From IMG/VR virus record IMGVR_UViG_3300030331_000992, positions 1-29,797 of that record: 29,797 nucleotides of DNA; one strand, 5' to 3'. The translations under genes were made by a program, and so were the position numbers. The notes under the pieces are model-generated. The model searched no databases. It saw only the letters and a program-made list of their open reading frames with translations, and was not told the origin of the DNA. This document shows positions 16,199 to 24,366 of the stretch, piece by piece (positions within the stretch are counted from its first letter, which is position 1; each line of letters begins with the position of its first letter). The DNA comes from a virus.

Positions 16199-16323
16199 CA
16201 ATATTCACCTTTTTTCTTTGTATCGGGGTCAGCAACACGAGTAGGGTCTTTATCTCCTTTCTTACCTATTGATATAACCAAAACCATTCCGTGTTTTTTT
16301 CCGCCTAATTTACTTTCTTTCAT
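16198..16323 (-). CDS. Very small basic protein (41 aa)
   Basis: A 41-residue frame (begins MKESKLGGKKHGMVLVISIG, ends TKKKGEY) lies between a small zinc-ribbon gene and the lyase. AGGAGG is a strong Shine-Dalgarno 11 bases before the ATG, and its TGA overlaps the lyase ATG. No domain recognised. Gapless fit and strong ribosome binding site support it as real. Confidence 0.55.
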   Translation of the reverse strand: MKESKLGGKKHGMVLVISIGKKGDKDPTRVADPDTKKKGEY

Positions 16324-16327
16324 GGTA

Positions 16328-16489
16328 TCAAAACCTCCTTTGTGGTGAGCCACAATAAGGGCATCCTCCACTGTTAGCGGGAATATCAGCGTTACAAAAA
16401 CTGTTCATACATTTTTTAGTCCCTTCAGGGTATGGGTTATACACCATTAATTTTTCAATTTTTGATTTTTTAACTCCAACTTTTGTCAT
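16328..16489 (-). CDS. Small zinc-ribbon protein (53 aa)
   Basis: A 53-residue protein whose ATG overlaps the terminase stop (ATGA). It has a basic N-terminus (MTKVGVKKSKIEKLM), then CMNSFC and CPYC, a probable four-cysteine zinc site. GGAGGG lies upstream within the terminase end. A role with packaging is suggested only by coupling to the large terminase. Confidence 0.65.
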   Translation of the reverse strand: MTKVGVKKSKIEKLMVYNPYPEGTKKCMNSFCNADIPANSGGCPYCGSPQRRF

Positions 16490-17970
16490 GGTATCATCCA
16501 CCCTCCATTTCCTTTGCCTGTTATGATATTGTCAAGTCCGGGGAGAATGTCGTCAAGCATGACGATAGAACCTCTGAACTCTTTTGTAGCCCAGTTAGCC
16601 AAAGCGAGAGACATAGCCAAGTCATCATGCACACCCACGCTCTCCAGTCTCCCGTTCTTTTGCATACCAAATCTATTCAACTCTTCTTCTAACTTGTGAG
16701 TAAATATTCTACTCTTTTCATCTCCGTAAGGTGTCTTAATCTGTCCTTGTTCAAAGGCCATGAGTAAAGACATGAAGAGACTTTCCTTTCTTGTCCGAGT
16801 TGTCATGAATGTTCTGATAGGAATGTCCTCTCTCATTTCATTCAACTCCATAGCAAACATACGCTGGAAATTGTTACCTTCAAGTTCTATTAAGTCAGGT
16901 TGAAATCTTTGATTCAAGAGAATGATTTGCCGTTTCTGTGCAACAGAACTCAGTCCACGCTCATGCACTATACCAACGATTTGTTTTACATTATCATCAG
17001 GTGGTTGTCGTAGAACAGTCATAGCAGTAAAGTCAGCATTCTTATCGGATGCAATCGCAGTGTCCCACCCGATGAAGTGATGACCAAATATACCTGTAGC
17101 ATCACCGTTAGCATCGTATTCATTTTCAGCATGGTCAAGAAGAACCAACTCAGGGTCACGAGCCTTCTCAAGAATAGACATTGGGAACATACTGGCAACA
17201 TCATGGATTGGTTCGCAAAGATATTCACGAGTAAATTGAATCGCTGGCATAGATAATCGTCTTTGTGCCAGCGCATCAAGACTCCAACGCTCAGGCCAAA
17301 GCGGTTCACCTTCTTTGTTGATAGCGGGATAAGTCTCTACTCGGAATGTCTCTTTCTTCTCAAGTTCAGCATACAAGTCATTGTAACTAAACGGAGTTCC
17401 TACCATCATCATTTTACCTGTGTGGTGGAGAACTGGTAGAAGAACACCATAGAACCAGTCGGCTGCTCGCTGCAACTCACTACCTGTTGTTCCCCACAAA
17501 ATGTCATCGCATACAACAACATCAGGGTGGAAACCTCTTGTTCCTCCACCAACCGACTTAGCCATAATACGACTACCATTAGTGAACTCAAAGTAGGTCT
17601 TTCGCCACGGTATACCACCGGGCTTGAGATGTTGTAGACAAGCAGCACCGTCTATATTGTTACGAATAAAACGCATGTGCTCCAGTGTCTGTTCAAGAGA
17701 ATGTGAAAAAATCATGATGTGTTTGTTAGGATTGAATGCTGCTAACCAAAGAGCATACGACATAAAGAATACAGACTTGCCGTGGTCACGACTTGCTTTG
17801 ACACAGTAGTATCTGTTTTCTCCAAGACCTTTATCCCAACATTTGTGATGCTCCGCATAATCAAATCCTAAAACAGTTTCAAAAAAATATTTGAAAGAGC
17901 GCTTAGACATCTTCATGTCCATATCAATAATGAGTTGCTTCATCTGTTCTTCTTGCTCACGCTTACTCAT
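16486..17970 (-). CDS. terL: Terminase large subunit
   Basis: This 494-residue protein is the DNA-packaging motor and headful/end nuclease. ATPase motifs: Walker-A-like ASRDHGKS (59-66), Walker B VVVCDDI with Asp155/Asp156, and a VGTPFS coupling motif (190-195). Nuclease (RNase-H-like) motifs: GWDTA with Asp303, LEGNN with Glu364, HDDLAMSLAL with Asp449/Asp450. Length fits the family. ATG at 17970 follows GGGGTGG and overlaps the previous stop by one base. It would dock on the portal encoded 2.5 kb downstream; the two are separated by the lyase and LAGLIDADG genes, an unusual spacing. Confidence 0.93.
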   Translation of the reverse strand: MSKREQEEQMKQLIIDMDMKMSKRSFKYFFETVLGFDYAEHHKCWDKGLGENRYYCVKASRDHGKSVFFMSYALWLAAFNPNKHIMIFSHSLEQTLEHMRFIRNNIDGAACLQHLKPGGIPWRKTYFEFTNGSRIMAKSVGGGTRGFHPDVVVCDDILWGTTGSELQRAADWFYGVLLPVLHHTGKMMMVGTPFSYNDLYAELEKKETFRVETYPAINKEGEPLWPERWSLDALAQRRLSMPAIQFTREYLCEPIHDVASMFPMSILEKARDPELVLLDHAENEYDANGDATGIFGHHFIGWDTAIASDKNADFTAMTVLRQPPDDNVKQIVGIVHERGLSSVAQKRQIILLNQRFQPDLIELEGNNFQRMFAMELNEMREDIPIRTFMTTRTRKESLFMSLLMAFEQGQIKTPYGDEKSRIFTHKLEEELNRFGMQKNGRLESVGVHDDLAMSLALANWATKEFRGSIVMLDDILPGLDNIITGKGNGGWMIP

Positions 17971-19166
17971 CAGACCACCCCGATGAATCGCATAGGATTT
18001 AAAGATGCTAATTTTGTCATTTTTTGTTCTTCACCACTCATCTTTTTAGCAGCGGGATTTTCAGGGTCACTACCCTCCGGTGTTTGAGTAGCATTTTTGA
18101 TTTCATTTGCTGTATTCTCTACCCCAACCAACTTTGATTGTCCAGTTGTTGCATTAGCAATTTCATTAGCAGTTTGGTCTACTGTTTGTTCCGGTTGAGT
18201 ATTGGTAGTTGCTGGAGCAACTTTGATATTTCTTGCTTGTTGGGCGGCTGCTTCTTCTCGTGGGTTTACTCCAATATCAAGACCGGGTGGCCCTCCATCT
18301 ATAGCAACCATTCCATCTTTTCTCTCTATCTGTATAGGCATTCCCATTTCGTCTACTTCTGCTGCTACAGTATTAGCGCTCGTGTCACGACCCATTTGTT
18401 GATTTAATCTATGCTCAGCGCCTCTTTGCGCTATTTCCCTTTCGTAACGATTACCGCTACCATATCTGACAGGCTGACCATGTTTACCAGTAGTCATTAC
18501 CGGAACTTTACCTCTCATGCTTATTATTTCCTTTTCAGAATGGGTAGGAGTAGGGTCAGCAACTTGAGGAGTAGGCTCAGCAACTTCAGGTTTTACAACA
18601 CCAACACTTCTACCAGCCATTCGTGCCGCTGTTCCTCCAAGTGCTTCTGATAATGGCTTCTTACCTTGTTGGTAGGTCACACTACCCATTTGAGCAGCAC
18701 CTAACCCACCAGTGAGAGCATCTTGACCCGAAGCACCAGCGTTTGCGAGGCTTACAGCCCCTGCTAACAGACCGAGGCCACCAGCAAGCCCCCTCCCAAA
18801 ATCAGCACCAAATTGACCATACCTTGCACCACGGTCAAATGCTGTTTGACCAGCACCAAGCGCACGAGTTTCTCCCTCTCTCAGTTTTTTTCTGTTCATT
18901 TGATTAAGAGCCATAGCGCCGTATTTATCACCCTCGTAGACTCCGATTTCGTTGCCTTTGTTATCCATTTGAGGTGTCGCTTCAAATTGTTGAGTCATAG
19001 GGTTTGTTTGAAGACCAGCAAAACCTTGCGGATTAACACCCGGAACTAATTGAGGGCCGCTATTCTCCATACCCGGTTGATACATAATTTGCATACCCGG
19101 CACACCCGATGGAACTGCTACTGCTGGTGCAACAGCCTCTTTACGGATAACATAGACTTGACCCAT
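17970..19166 (-). CDS. Hypothetical virion-type protein, Gly/Ala-rich (398 aa)
   Basis: The protein has 398 residues. Residues ~125-160 are Gly/Ala/Leu-rich (GRGLAGGLGLLAGAVSLANA) and could be an amphipathic or membrane-interacting segment. The flanks are Pro/Gln/Thr-rich with repeated 'ATTxxQ' and 'TANEI(A/K)NAT' phrases at ~335-365, suggesting a partly disordered protein. It begins MGQVYVIRKEAVAPAV. The start follows GTAGGTGGTG and overlaps the previous stop. No family recognised; an internal virion or membrane-penetrating protein is possible. Confidence 0.6.
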   Translation of the reverse strand: MGQVYVIRKEAVAPAVAVPSGVPGMQIMYQPGMENSGPQLVPGVNPQGFAGLQTNPMTQQFEATPQMDNKGNEIGVYEGDKYGAMALNQMNRKKLREGETRALGAGQTAFDRGARYGQFGADFGRGLAGGLGLLAGAVSLANAGASGQDALTGGLGAAQMGSVTYQQGKKPLSEALGGTAARMAGRSVGVVKPEVAEPTPQVADPTPTHSEKEIISMRGKVPVMTTGKHGQPVRYGSGNRYEREIAQRGAEHRLNQQMGRDTSANTVAAEVDEMGMPIQIERKDGMVAIDGGPPGLDIGVNPREEAAAQQARNIKVAPATTNTQPEQTVDQTANEIANATTGQSKLVGVENTANEIKNATQTPEGSDPENPAAKKMSGEEQKMTKLASLNPMRFIGVV

Positions 19167-21484
19167 TAGACACCACCTACGCTTACTTTGACGACCTTGA
19201 CAACATCTGTAGATACATTGAGTTTCTTAGCGATGCGTTCCCAGTCTCCATGTGAATATGCAATTGAACGAACATCTACTGGAGTGAGGTCAATACTCTT
19301 TGCGAGATGATTGATACCGTGAAGGTCAGCAATATTGATTTGACGAGGAGGTGCATGTTTCATAATTTTTGAATCCATACGAGCATCATCCATTTGCATT
19401 TGCTCCATCGCTTTCATGACTCTATCCATTGGGGACAAGTCTTGGTCTTGTCCCTTCATATATTGAGTAAGGAGTTGTTGTCGTGGGTCACCCATCATCT
19501 GTTGATACCTTTGCTCTTGAGGAGAGAGTTCCATACCCTGCCCTTGAGGAACTCTTGCGCCAGCAGCCTCCATAATTTGTCGCAAAGTAACAGGGTCAGC
19601 ACGACCAACATGTTGTCTTGCTGCTACTAACTCAGGGCTTTGTGGTCTGAAAGTGGGTGCTCCCCTTTGAGGAATTGGCGGAGGTAACGCCTCAGTTGCT
19701 GGGGGAGCAGCAGCAACTGTTTGTTGTGGTTGTGGAGGAGGTCTTGGTGTAGCGGAGGTAACTGGTGGTTTAGTAGCAGCAGCAACCCCAGCCCTTTCAA
19801 CTGGCGCTAATCCTACATCGGTAAAGAATGGGATATGGTCAGGTAGTCTCTCAATAATTTGCTCAGGGTAACCTACAACATTACGAGATGCTAATGAAGT
19901 AGAGGGTATTTCGTCAGGTAACTGACGGCGGGTTTGATGATTAAACGCTTCACTGAGTAAATCAGCCAAAGCCTGAGTGCCTTGTCTTCGCTGTTCTACT
20001 GTATCGTAACTTTGTAGATTTAGCCCAAGTCCTTGAATCACACCAGCGTCAATATTACCATCAGCGTCTCTCGGCATGTATGCTCGTAGAGCACTATCGT
20101 GTTCATCGTGAGCGCCACTCAACATAGCCTTAGCATAGAACTTGGCTGCATTTTTGTGAGTTCCTAACTTTTGAGTTGGTCTAAGTCCGTCTTCAGTTTC
20201 TAAGTGGTCGCCTCCAATAGTATGACTGTTCATGTTTTCAAAAGTCATGCCGTCATCATCACCACCAAACGCTTGAAGGATATGCTCAAACGCTCTTTTT
20301 CCAACACCGGGTCTTGCCGCTGTGCCGCTGATAATACGACCAAATAACATGTTGAATGCGGGGGTTCGTGATAACTCACCAATCATGTTATCAGTCATTT
20401 GAGGACTACGAAGAACTGTTCTGAGGTTCATCATGGTATACTGAGGACTACCAGTTGTGCCGGGTGTTGTGTTAATTGGAACTTCAACATCGGGTATCTT
20501 GTCAGGGTCAATAACTTTCATCGCTTCAGCGATATGAGCCTTAGCGCTGTCAATAGAGTTCTTTGGGCCAGTTTGTTGCCGACCAGCCATCATGTGCATA
20601 AAGTCAGGAGTGTGATTCATAATCTCCCAAGACTGGATTCCGGTATGTGCTGCATCGTGAACTATACCTTTTGGAGCACCACGAATATGACTGTCAGGTA
20701 GAGTATACTCTCCTCGTGCATTCATACCGATGACATCTCCACCTCTACCTCTGATACGGCGACCACGAGGGTGAAGGTCAGCGATGTCTATGTGTGGATT
20801 GTCAAGGAACTCAGCACCTACCATATCACTAATACCAAGAGTTTCAAGTAGAATCTTCTGTAGATTATGATTGTAAGGAACAGCATAAGATTCAATCATA
20901 GCACCGATTTTCTCTTTACGGTTAGGTCGGTTTGTGTATGCTGTAATGTATTCTCCATCTTGAGAACGGTGAGCACGAGAAGCAGGTTTACGACCACCGT
21001 AACCTGCAACACGAATCTTACGATGCTCCATTGAATCTACATTAGGAATATGGTGAAACCCACTCTTGTCCTGATGTTCGTCATTTGTCATATTAATGGC
21101 TTGCTGAACAATATTTTGTGGTGTAAGAACTCCTAACTGTGCATGGCTTTGTCCAAGCATTCCGTTTCTCTCAAGCGCTTCACCAACTGCATGAAGAACT
21201 CCGTCAATTCCATGATGATGTGCCTCTCCATTGTGGTCAATGTAGACATGTTCTCCGTGTTTACCTTTTGAGAACTCACCGGGAATTAACTCTCCCATAC
21301 CGGGGTGACCCGAAGGGTGAGGTTTTGCAGCACCATAGTGTGCATATACTGGGACATCAGGAACATTAGGGTCAGGATGGAATGCTTCAGGTGGAGGAGA
21401 TGTCATCAAATGCGGTATTCCACCGTGGTAGGAATAAACACCGTCACCCTTGAGGATGATTGATTTACGAACTAAGATTTTCAA
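19166..21484 (-). CDS. Large hypothetical virion-type protein (772 aa)
   Basis: The protein has 772 residues. The N-terminus is basic with beta strands (MKILVRKSIILKGDG); residues ~25-100 are very His/Pro-rich; a long middle is hydrophilic; residues ~560-640 form a Pro/Ala/Thr linker. The last ~60 (SIAYSHGDWERIAKKLNVST) look helix-turn-helix-like. No catalytic motif was seen. The start is TTG at 21484 overlapping the previous stop, with GGGAGTGG upstream; an internal Met27 is the alternative. Its His-rich style resembles the 1826-residue protein, so it may be another large virion component. Confidence 0.6.
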   Translation of the reverse strand: MKILVRKSIILKGDGVYSYHGGIPHLMTSPPPEAFHPDPNVPDVPVYAHYGAAKPHPSGHPGMGELIPGEFSKGKHGEHVYIDHNGEAHHHGIDGVLHAVGEALERNGMLGQSHAQLGVLTPQNIVQQAINMTNDEHQDKSGFHHIPNVDSMEHRKIRVAGYGGRKPASRAHRSQDGEYITAYTNRPNRKEKIGAMIESYAVPYNHNLQKILLETLGISDMVGAEFLDNPHIDIADLHPRGRRIRGRGGDVIGMNARGEYTLPDSHIRGAPKGIVHDAAHTGIQSWEIMNHTPDFMHMMAGRQQTGPKNSIDSAKAHIAEAMKVIDPDKIPDVEVPINTTPGTTGSPQYTMMNLRTVLRSPQMTDNMIGELSRTPAFNMLFGRIISGTAARPGVGKRAFEHILQAFGGDDDGMTFENMNSHTIGGDHLETEDGLRPTQKLGTHKNAAKFYAKAMLSGAHDEHDSALRAYMPRDADGNIDAGVIQGLGLNLQSYDTVEQRRQGTQALADLLSEAFNHQTRRQLPDEIPSTSLASRNVVGYPEQIIERLPDHIPFFTDVGLAPVERAGVAAATKPPVTSATPRPPPQPQQTVAAAPPATEALPPPIPQRGAPTFRPQSPELVAARQHVGRADPVTLRQIMEAAGARVPQGQGMELSPQEQRYQQMMGDPRQQLLTQYMKGQDQDLSPMDRVMKAMEQMQMDDARMDSKIMKHAPPRQINIADLHGINHLAKSIDLTPVDVRSIAYSHGDWERIAKKLNVSTDVVKVVKVSVGGV

Positions 21485-22728
21485 ACCCGACCACTCCCTC
21501 GGCCAGCCAAGTCACCGGGGGATAATCCCCAAAGGCGAGAGTCGTTTTCATCTTCAGTGCCACCTTCGGGGCGAGTTGCTGTTTTAGGATTATTTGCTTC
21601 GTAATTTGGTAGGTTACTCGCTGCCCCAGCCGTATCGGGATTCCCCTTTCCCTTTGTTTTCTTATCTTTATCTTTCTTTTCACGCATCAATTCACGAATC
21701 TCTTTGAGAGCAATTCGCATCAATGCTGCTTGATATGCATTCGCTTTGAGAATATCACTGTGCTGAGGAGTGTCCTCACTCATTGTTACCATACTCGGCA
21801 TCTTAGGTCTTGCTAAGCGAGGCATCTTCATCTTAGGTGGTTGAATACTTGGAGCACGAACCGCATGTAGTCTTGGTCTTGGGACACGAGGATATTGTAG
21901 CGTGTTAGTCAAACGACCACCACCTGTGTCACCGGAAATAAAAGAGCGTTGGCTATGTCTCATGTGTGGAGTGATTGTGCTTCTTACACCACCCTGAAGT
22001 TTACGAGCCTCTTGAGATGCAAGATATGCACGATACTGCTGCGGGTCTTTACTCATCGGTTGCTTACTCGCAAGACCTCGGTGTGAAAACTCAACAGAAA
22101 GATGCGGCCTCATTAGCCCCGTTTTTCTACCTAAAGGTAGATTACGACTGATATTTTTTGCTCGCCTTGATGTAGCGTTGCGAGGGTCACCTCCTCCTTT
22201 TGGGCGTTCAAACTGCCCTGTAGATGGTCGCCACTTTGCATATTTTTCTTTCTTTCTTCTTCGTGCTATTGAGCGTTTTGATTCTGATTTTAATAATCTC
22301 CAAGCGATGTCCATAGGTTCAGACATCTGAATCATCTCTCCACCCGCAGCACCCGGCCCTTTCGCACCCATAGCAAGACTTGTGAGGAATCCACCAGCGC
22401 CACCCGGCATGGTTTGAGTGGCTGGATTATCAGTAGAGCCACGAGGTTTGAACTTCTCTTCTTTTTCGTCTACATCTTCTGTAGGTTTTTCACCGTCAAG
22501 ACCAAGATGATGCGAGCGAACTTTGATGTGACGGATTTTCTTATCCTCTTTTTCCTCGGCTTCTTTTTTGGCCTGACGCTTATCTTGACGCTTTTCTTTA
22601 TCTCGGCCATCTTCTATACCGCTTGGTGGCCTTTCATCTTCATGATTAGCCCTGAACATTTCAGAAGACTCGGAACGAGGATTGTATATCCTTGTATCAG
22701 AGGTTCGCCCCATCATGCCCTCCGTCAT
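21481..22728 (-). CDS. Basic hypothetical protein with AWRLLK motif (415 aa)
   Basis: The protein has 415 residues and is strongly basic. A Lys/Arg/Glu-rich region at ~40-70 is followed by Pro/Gly-rich stretches, a PMDIAWRLLK helix at 138-147 leading into an Arg/Lys cluster, and a Pro/Met/Lys-rich segment (~295-320) ahead of a C-terminal helix (AALMRIALKEIRELMREKKD). This suits a nucleic-acid- or capsid-lining protein. The DIAW segment resembles the N-termini of two small basic proteins at 28379-28693 and 29470-29634. ATG overlaps the previous stop (ATGA). Confidence 0.6.
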   Translation of the reverse strand: MTEGMMGRTSDTRIYNPRSESSEMFRANHEDERPPSGIEDGRDKEKRQDKRQAKKEAEEKEDKKIRHIKVRSHHLGLDGEKPTEDVDEKEEKFKPRGSTDNPATQTMPGGAGGFLTSLAMGAKGPGAAGGEMIQMSEPMDIAWRLLKSESKRSIARRRKKEKYAKWRPSTGQFERPKGGGDPRNATSRRAKNISRNLPLGRKTGLMRPHLSVEFSHRGLASKQPMSKDPQQYRAYLASQEARKLQGGVRSTITPHMRHSQRSFISGDTGGGRLTNTLQYPRVPRPRLHAVRAPSIQPPKMKMPRLARPKMPSMVTMSEDTPQHSDILKANAYQAALMRIALKEIRELMREKKDKDKKTKGKGNPDTAGAASNLPNYEANNPKTATRPEGGTEDENDSRLWGLSPGDLAGRGSGRV

Positions 22729-23123
22729 GTGTTATCCCCCCGTATATGATATTGAAAACACTGTCGCAGTTTTTCCGCTATTTTTCTATAGAACAGCATA
22801 ATCCTCGGACTTTCTTGAAATGCCGAAGTCATATTTTCAATGGTGTATTCAAACTCTTCAAGTAAACGAGGTATAAGATGGTATGCTGGGAAAAATGTTA
22901 GCGGGTTATCATCTTCAAACACTGTTTCAAATGACTTTGCCAGTAACTTAAACAAATCAGGGGGAATAATTTTTAATTCTCCATAGTGCTCAAATCTTTC
23001 TGTAACACAACGACAGAAATCAAGATACATTGGTAAATGATTTTCAGAGATAACCAATTCACTTTCTACCATTGAATAACCCGGATGAGTCATTTGTAGT
23101 AAATCAGGAACTGGGACTGGCAT
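22725..23123 (-). CDS. Hypothetical helical protein (132 aa)
   Basis: The protein has 132 residues from the ATG at 23123 (MPVPVPDLLQMTHPGYSM). It is helical and mixed acidic/aromatic, with an FDxx-like stretch (LLEEFEYTIENMTSAF) and no known motif. A GGTGAT at 23132-23137 fits this ATG better than the in-frame TTG one codon earlier. It is coupled to the candidate small terminase upstream and could be a packaging accessory. Function unknown. Confidence 0.6.
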   Translation of the reverse strand: MPVPVPDLLQMTHPGYSMVESELVISENHLPMYLDFCRCVTERFEHYGELKIIPPDLFKLLAKSFETVFEDDNPLTFFPAYHLIPRLLEEFEYTIENMTSAFQESPRIMLFYRKIAEKLRQCFQYHIRGDNT

Positions 23124-23806
23124 CAATTTATATCACCTGCATGTTCTATCAATTTATCTCGCATTCTCGCCCATGAATCAGGGCTTTCTTTACTTAACTC
23201 AACCTTTAGAATATTGATTGTGTTATTGATTTGATTATTCTCTGTGGTAGGACTCCACTGCTCATTCATCTTGAGCAAGTCCTTTATTGATTCTCTGACT
23301 TCTTTGTGCAAGGACACTGCATCTCTAACAAACCCGTCTTCGTGAACACTACCCTCATGGAGCAATTCTGACAACTTAACATTGAGGAGTTCAACATTTG
23401 ACCTGAGCGCATTTATTTCTTCTCCTACAACTAATGTTATCTCAGCGGCTGCGCTTCTTTGAACTAACGGTTGAAAATGATGTTTCATGTGATGATACAC
23501 AGAAGACTCAGCGATACCAATTTCTTCAGCGATAGCCTCTGATTCAGACCCATCTTCAAAATATCTTCTTTCAAAGTCAGCCCTTTCAGGGTGGGCGCAA
23601 ACCTTGCACTGCGGATTAGAAGCCATGTGAAATTGACCCATGTGATTACGAAAGTGGCGGTCAGTTGTGTTCAATCTCCAGCCCATGTCTTGGTCTAATT
23701 GTTTAGAAGAGATTTCACCGTCAAGGAGTCCCTTCTCTAAGTCTTCACGACTTGGGTGCTGACACAAAGGACAAGAGCGTTTTGATACAGGTTTGCCCTC
23801 CGCCAT
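23123..23806 (-). CDS. Tandem zinc/helix-turn-helix protein, candidate terminase small subunit
   Basis: The protein has 227 residues. Two similar units follow each other: Cys12/Cys15 (CPLCQHPSRE) with HFRNH at 51-55, and Cys67/Cys70 (CKVCAHPERAD) with a His-rich end (YHHMKHHF, 104-111). Each pairs CxxCxHPxR with a helix-turn-helix (IAEEIGIAESSVYHH in the second) and a closing HxxxH. Residues ~118-165 look like a coiled coil for oligomerisation. DNA binding plus oligomerisation upstream of the large terminase fits a small terminase, which selects viral DNA. This is inference; a transcription regulator is the alternative. It is first after the divergent gap and shows no clear Shine-Dalgarno, so a leaderless transcript is possible. 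Confidence 0.7.
   Translation of the reverse strand: MAEGKPVSKRSCPLCQHPSREDLEKGLLDGEISSKQLDQDMGWRLNTTDRHFRNHMGQFHMASNPQCKVCAHPERADFERRYFEDGSESEAIAEEIGIAESSVYHHMKHHFQPLVQRSAAAEITLVVGEEINALRSNVELLNVKLSELLHEGSVHEDGFVRDAVSLHKEVRESIKDLLKMNEQWSPTTENNQINNTINILKVELSKESPDSWARMRDKLIEHAGDIN
23132..23137 (-). promoter_or_regulatory. Ribosome binding site GGTGAT inside the upstream gene
   Basis: GGTGAT within the last codons of the tandem zinc/HTH gene sets the start of the next gene at the ATG ending at 23121 rather than the TTG beside it. It illustrates the translational coupling and Shine-Dalgarno type used through this operon. Confidence 0.5.
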
Positions 23807-23820
23807 GACACGCTTAAAGC

Positions 23821-23838
23821 AGCATTACCCATAATGCT
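23821..23838. promoter_or_regulatory. Perfect 7-bp inverted repeat in the divergent gap
   Basis: AGCATTA-CCCA-TAATGCT lies between the divergent genes starting at 23806 (minus) and 23866 (plus). On the plus strand it is followed by TTTTTCTCTTT. It could be an operator for the zinc/HTH protein or a terminator-like hairpin. The gap is only ~59 bases and no clear TATA box was seen. Confidence 0.4.
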
Positions 23839-23865
23839 TTTTCTCTTTGACCTTGTGGGCGTTAC

Positions 23866-24141
23866 ATGCTGCCACCCTATGAGAGAGTTCCTAAGCAACC
23901 TCTCAAAGAGCGTGGTAAAGATTTAATCAAAGCATCAAAAGATGCACTGAAAGGTAATAGGGTATCAAAAGAAGAATACATGGCGAGACTTGATGAATGT
24001 TATCAGTGTCCTTACATGCAAAAAAGAATGGGAACATGCCGACTGTGTAATTGTGTCATGAAAATTAAAGCGCTTGCGCCTTCAATTTCATGTCCGATAA
24101 AGAAATGGTCAGCGAGTGATTCGGGAGTAAAGAGTGGTTAA
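23866..24141 (+). CDS. Cys-rich small protein, only plus-strand gene (91 aa)
   Basis: The protein has 91 residues. The N-terminal half is basic and helical (RGKDLIKASKDALKGN). The second half has CYQCPYMQ, CRLCNCVM and a closing SCPIKKW, a zinc-binding pattern seen in small proteins of many marine viruses (a DUF6171-like type, from memory). It is the sole gene on this strand, divergent from the zinc/HTH gene and converging on the minus-strand 82-residue membrane gene, whose 3' end it overlaps by 33 bases. No Shine-Dalgarno is seen ahead of its ATG, so a leaderless start is possible. Separate regulation is implied. Confidence 0.75.
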   Translation: MLPPYERVPKQPLKERGKDLIKASKDALKGNRVSKEEYMARLDECYQCPYMQKRMGTCRLCNCVMKIKALAPSISCPIKKWSASDSGVKSG

Positions 24142-24357
24142 GAAGACTAATCCTCCAAAGATACCTACTACGAATACGCTAACATCTCCGCTGCTCATTG
24201 AATCTCCTTTGAAAACTAAGATAGATGCACAAGCGATAATGATTGAGATAAACTGAACCATTATCATTTCTACGATGATATTTCTACTGGGAGCAAATAT
24301 AGTGCTACTTGCTTGACTAATTCTCATACTGTAATCAGACATACTACCGGGTTGCAT
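24109..24357 (-). CDS. Small membrane protein with two transmembrane helices (82 aa)
   Basis: The protein has 82 residues: a short polar N-terminus, two hydrophobic segments (~28-50, MIMVQFISIIIACASILVF; ~57-77, DVSVFVVGIFGGLVFLTTLY) and a short basic tail (SRITR). Size and topology resemble a class II holin but also many unrelated small viral membrane proteins. The start is well supported: GGTGAT three bases ahead of the ATG. Its 3' end runs 33 bases into the opposing gene. Confidence 0.65.
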   Translation of the reverse strand: MQPGSMSDYSMRISQASSTIFAPSRNIIVEMIMVQFISIIIACASILVFKGDSMSSGDVSVFVVGIFGGLVFLTTLYSRITR

Positions 24358-24366
24358 TTTATCACC

